Source: Oscillospiraceae bacterium (GTDB lineage: Bacteria > Bacillota_A > Clostridia > Monoglobales > WRBX01). Taken from it: DNA of 5,533 nt. The notes under the pieces were generated by a model that was not told where the DNA came from, searched no databases, and saw nothing but the letters and a program-made list of their open reading frames with translations. The stretch lies in the NCBI GenBank assembly GCA_009784335.1, contig WRBX01000049.1:1-5533 (forward strand), in the 5' to 3' direction. Below are positions 4,819 through 5,533 of the stretch, piece by piece (the stretch's first letter is position 1; the number at the start of each line of letters is the position of its first letter). A program made the position numbers and the translations under genes.

Positions 4819-4883
4819 CATATAGCATATAGCATTTAATTGTGCAAGCCAAAGTGTCGCAAAAAAACTAAATGCTAAATGCT
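4810..4883. repeat. Inverted heptanucleotide arrays between spoIIAB and sigF
   Basis: The left units are AGCGTTT, AGCATAT, AGCATAT and AGCATTT (4810-4837); the right units are AAAAACT, AAATGCT and AAATGCT (4863-4883). Pairing the last three left units with the right arm gives 17 of 21 positions matched around a 25-nt loop. It has the same consensus and polarity as the array before spoIIAB. The left arm starts inside the spoIIAB coding sequence and the right arm ends 4 nt before the sigF ATG, so nearly the whole intercistronic gap is repeat. Confidence 0.78.
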
Positions 4884-4887
4884 ACAT

Positions 4888-5533
4888 ATGAAGCAAATAT
4901 ACGAACAAATTACCGCCGCCCAAAACGGTGATAAAATAGCACTCGACCAATTGGTCGAGCAAAACATCGGCCTAATCTGGAATATCGCCAAGCGCTTCTA
5001 TGGCCGCGGCTACGAGCCCGACGACATCTTCCAACTCGGCTCCATCGGCCTCGTCAAAGCCATCCAAAAATTCGATTGCTCGTTCCAAACAGCCTTTTCA
5101 ACCTATGCCGTACCCATGATAATCGGCGAAATCAGGCGCTTTATGCGCGATGACGGCATGATAAAAGTCAGCCGCTCACTCAAAGATTTAAATGCCAAAG
5201 CCAAAGCAACCCGCGAAAAGCTCGGCGTGGAGCTAGGCCGCGAGCCCTTCCTACACGAAATTGCCGCCGATTTAGAGGTGGAAGTGGAAGAGCTCGCCCG
5301 CGCAATGGACGCAAATCTCGCCCACGAATCCCTATTCGAAGAGCATGGCGAAACCGAAAACACCCTGCTCGAATCCACCGCCGACGAATCGGTGCTCGAA
5401 GACGATGTCACCTTCAAAATCTTCCTCCAAAACGAGCTTTCCAAATGCTCAGCCAACGAGCGAAGCATCATCATGATGCGCTATTTCGAAGGCAAAACCC
5501 AATCCGAAATCGGCCGCCTCCTCGGCATCTCCC
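4888..5533 (+). CDS. sigF: RNA polymerase sigma factor F (SpoIIAC), partial at the right edge
   Basis: Sigma F is the first forespore-specific sigma factor. The window holds 215 codons; full-length family members run about 230-255 residues, so only the end of region 4 is missing. Region 2 is complete at residues ~19-92 (GYEPDDIFQLGSIGLVKAIQ at 41-60, FSTYAVPMIIGEIRRFMRDD at 70-89), followed by IKVSRSL, the usual F/G-type junction. Region 3 covers ~100-142. Region 4 begins at ~184 and is cut in the HTH at 'KTQSEIGRLLGIS'. Position after spoIIAA-spoIIAB distinguishes it from sigG. ATG 4888 has no Shine-Dalgarno sequence; an alternative ATG at 4879, inside the last repeat unit, would add three residues and also lacks one. 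Translation may rely on coupling to spoIIAB, 69 nt upstream, or on the intervening hairpin. Confidence 0.95.
   Translation, partial: MKQIYEQITAAQNGDKIALDQLVEQNIGLIWNIAKRFYGRGYEPDDIFQLGSIGLVKAIQKFDCSFQTAFSTYAVPMIIGEIRRFMRDDGMIKVSRSLKDLNAKAKATREKLGVELGREPFLHEIAADLEVEVEELARAMDANLAHESLFEEHGETENTLLESTADESVLEDDVTFKIFLQNELSKCSANERSIIMMRYFEGKTQSEIGRLLGIS

Noticed and set aside
4291..4883. The heptad arrays as a CRISPR or an attachment site
   Set aside because: The units are 7 nt and contiguous with no spacers, and the arms are inverted, so they are not CRISPR repeats; no integrase or target gene is nearby.
4483..5474. Minus-strand open frames opposite spoIIAB and sigF
   Set aside because: They lie antisense to well-identified genes and have no recognisable product.

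Overview
The window comes from an endospore-forming Firmicute, most likely a member of the Clostridia. The right-hand third carries the forespore sigma operon spoIIAA-spoIIAB-sigF (spoIIAC) in its canonical order, and two perfect, tandem Spo0A boxes lie upstream. Ribosome binding sites are of the AGGAGG/AGGTGA type, and several promoters are extended -10 sigma-A promoters. I cannot name the species.

Layout. Positions 1-84 (minus strand) hold the N-terminus of an XRE-family repressor. A divergent control region (85-217) follows, with two perfect inverted repeats and a strong promoter. Two AT-rich genes of unknown function (218-889 and 911-1318) form a likely operon that ends at an intrinsic terminator (1346-1373). 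The 3' arm of that terminator is also the Shine-Dalgarno sequence and part of the TTG start of the next gene, a YdcZ/DUF606-type small membrane transporter (1372-1803). A promoter at 1822-1850 then drives an AT-rich, lysine-rich 546-residue protein (1873-3513). It is built from a duplicated chain of predicted helix-turn-helix modules and matches no family I recognise. It converges on a 57-residue minus-strand gene (3573-3746), and the two share a bidirectional terminator (3542-3573).

The stretch 3747-3977 has no gene but is dense in elements: a 52-bp cruciform-forming palindrome, a tandem heptanucleotide repeat, the Spo0A boxes and the spoIIA promoter region. The sporulation genes follow. SpoIIAB is an anti-sigma factor and kinase that holds sigma F inactive. 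SpoIIAA, when unphosphorylated, displaces SpoIIAB and frees sigma F in the forespore. sigF runs off the right edge. Both gaps around spoIIAB contain heptanucleotide arrays (AGCATTT facing AAATGCT) that can fold into long hairpins. One array supplies the spoIIAB stop codon and ends 4 nt before the sigF start, which lacks a visible Shine-Dalgarno sequence.

Base and codon use is mosaic. The transporter, the small minus-strand gene and the spoIIA genes favour C/G-ending codons. The 218-1318 pair and the 546-residue gene are AT-rich, consistent with horizontally acquired DNA inserted among core genes. The least explained parts are the multi-HTH protein, the unknown gene pair with its divergent repressor, and the heptad arrays inside the sporulation operon.
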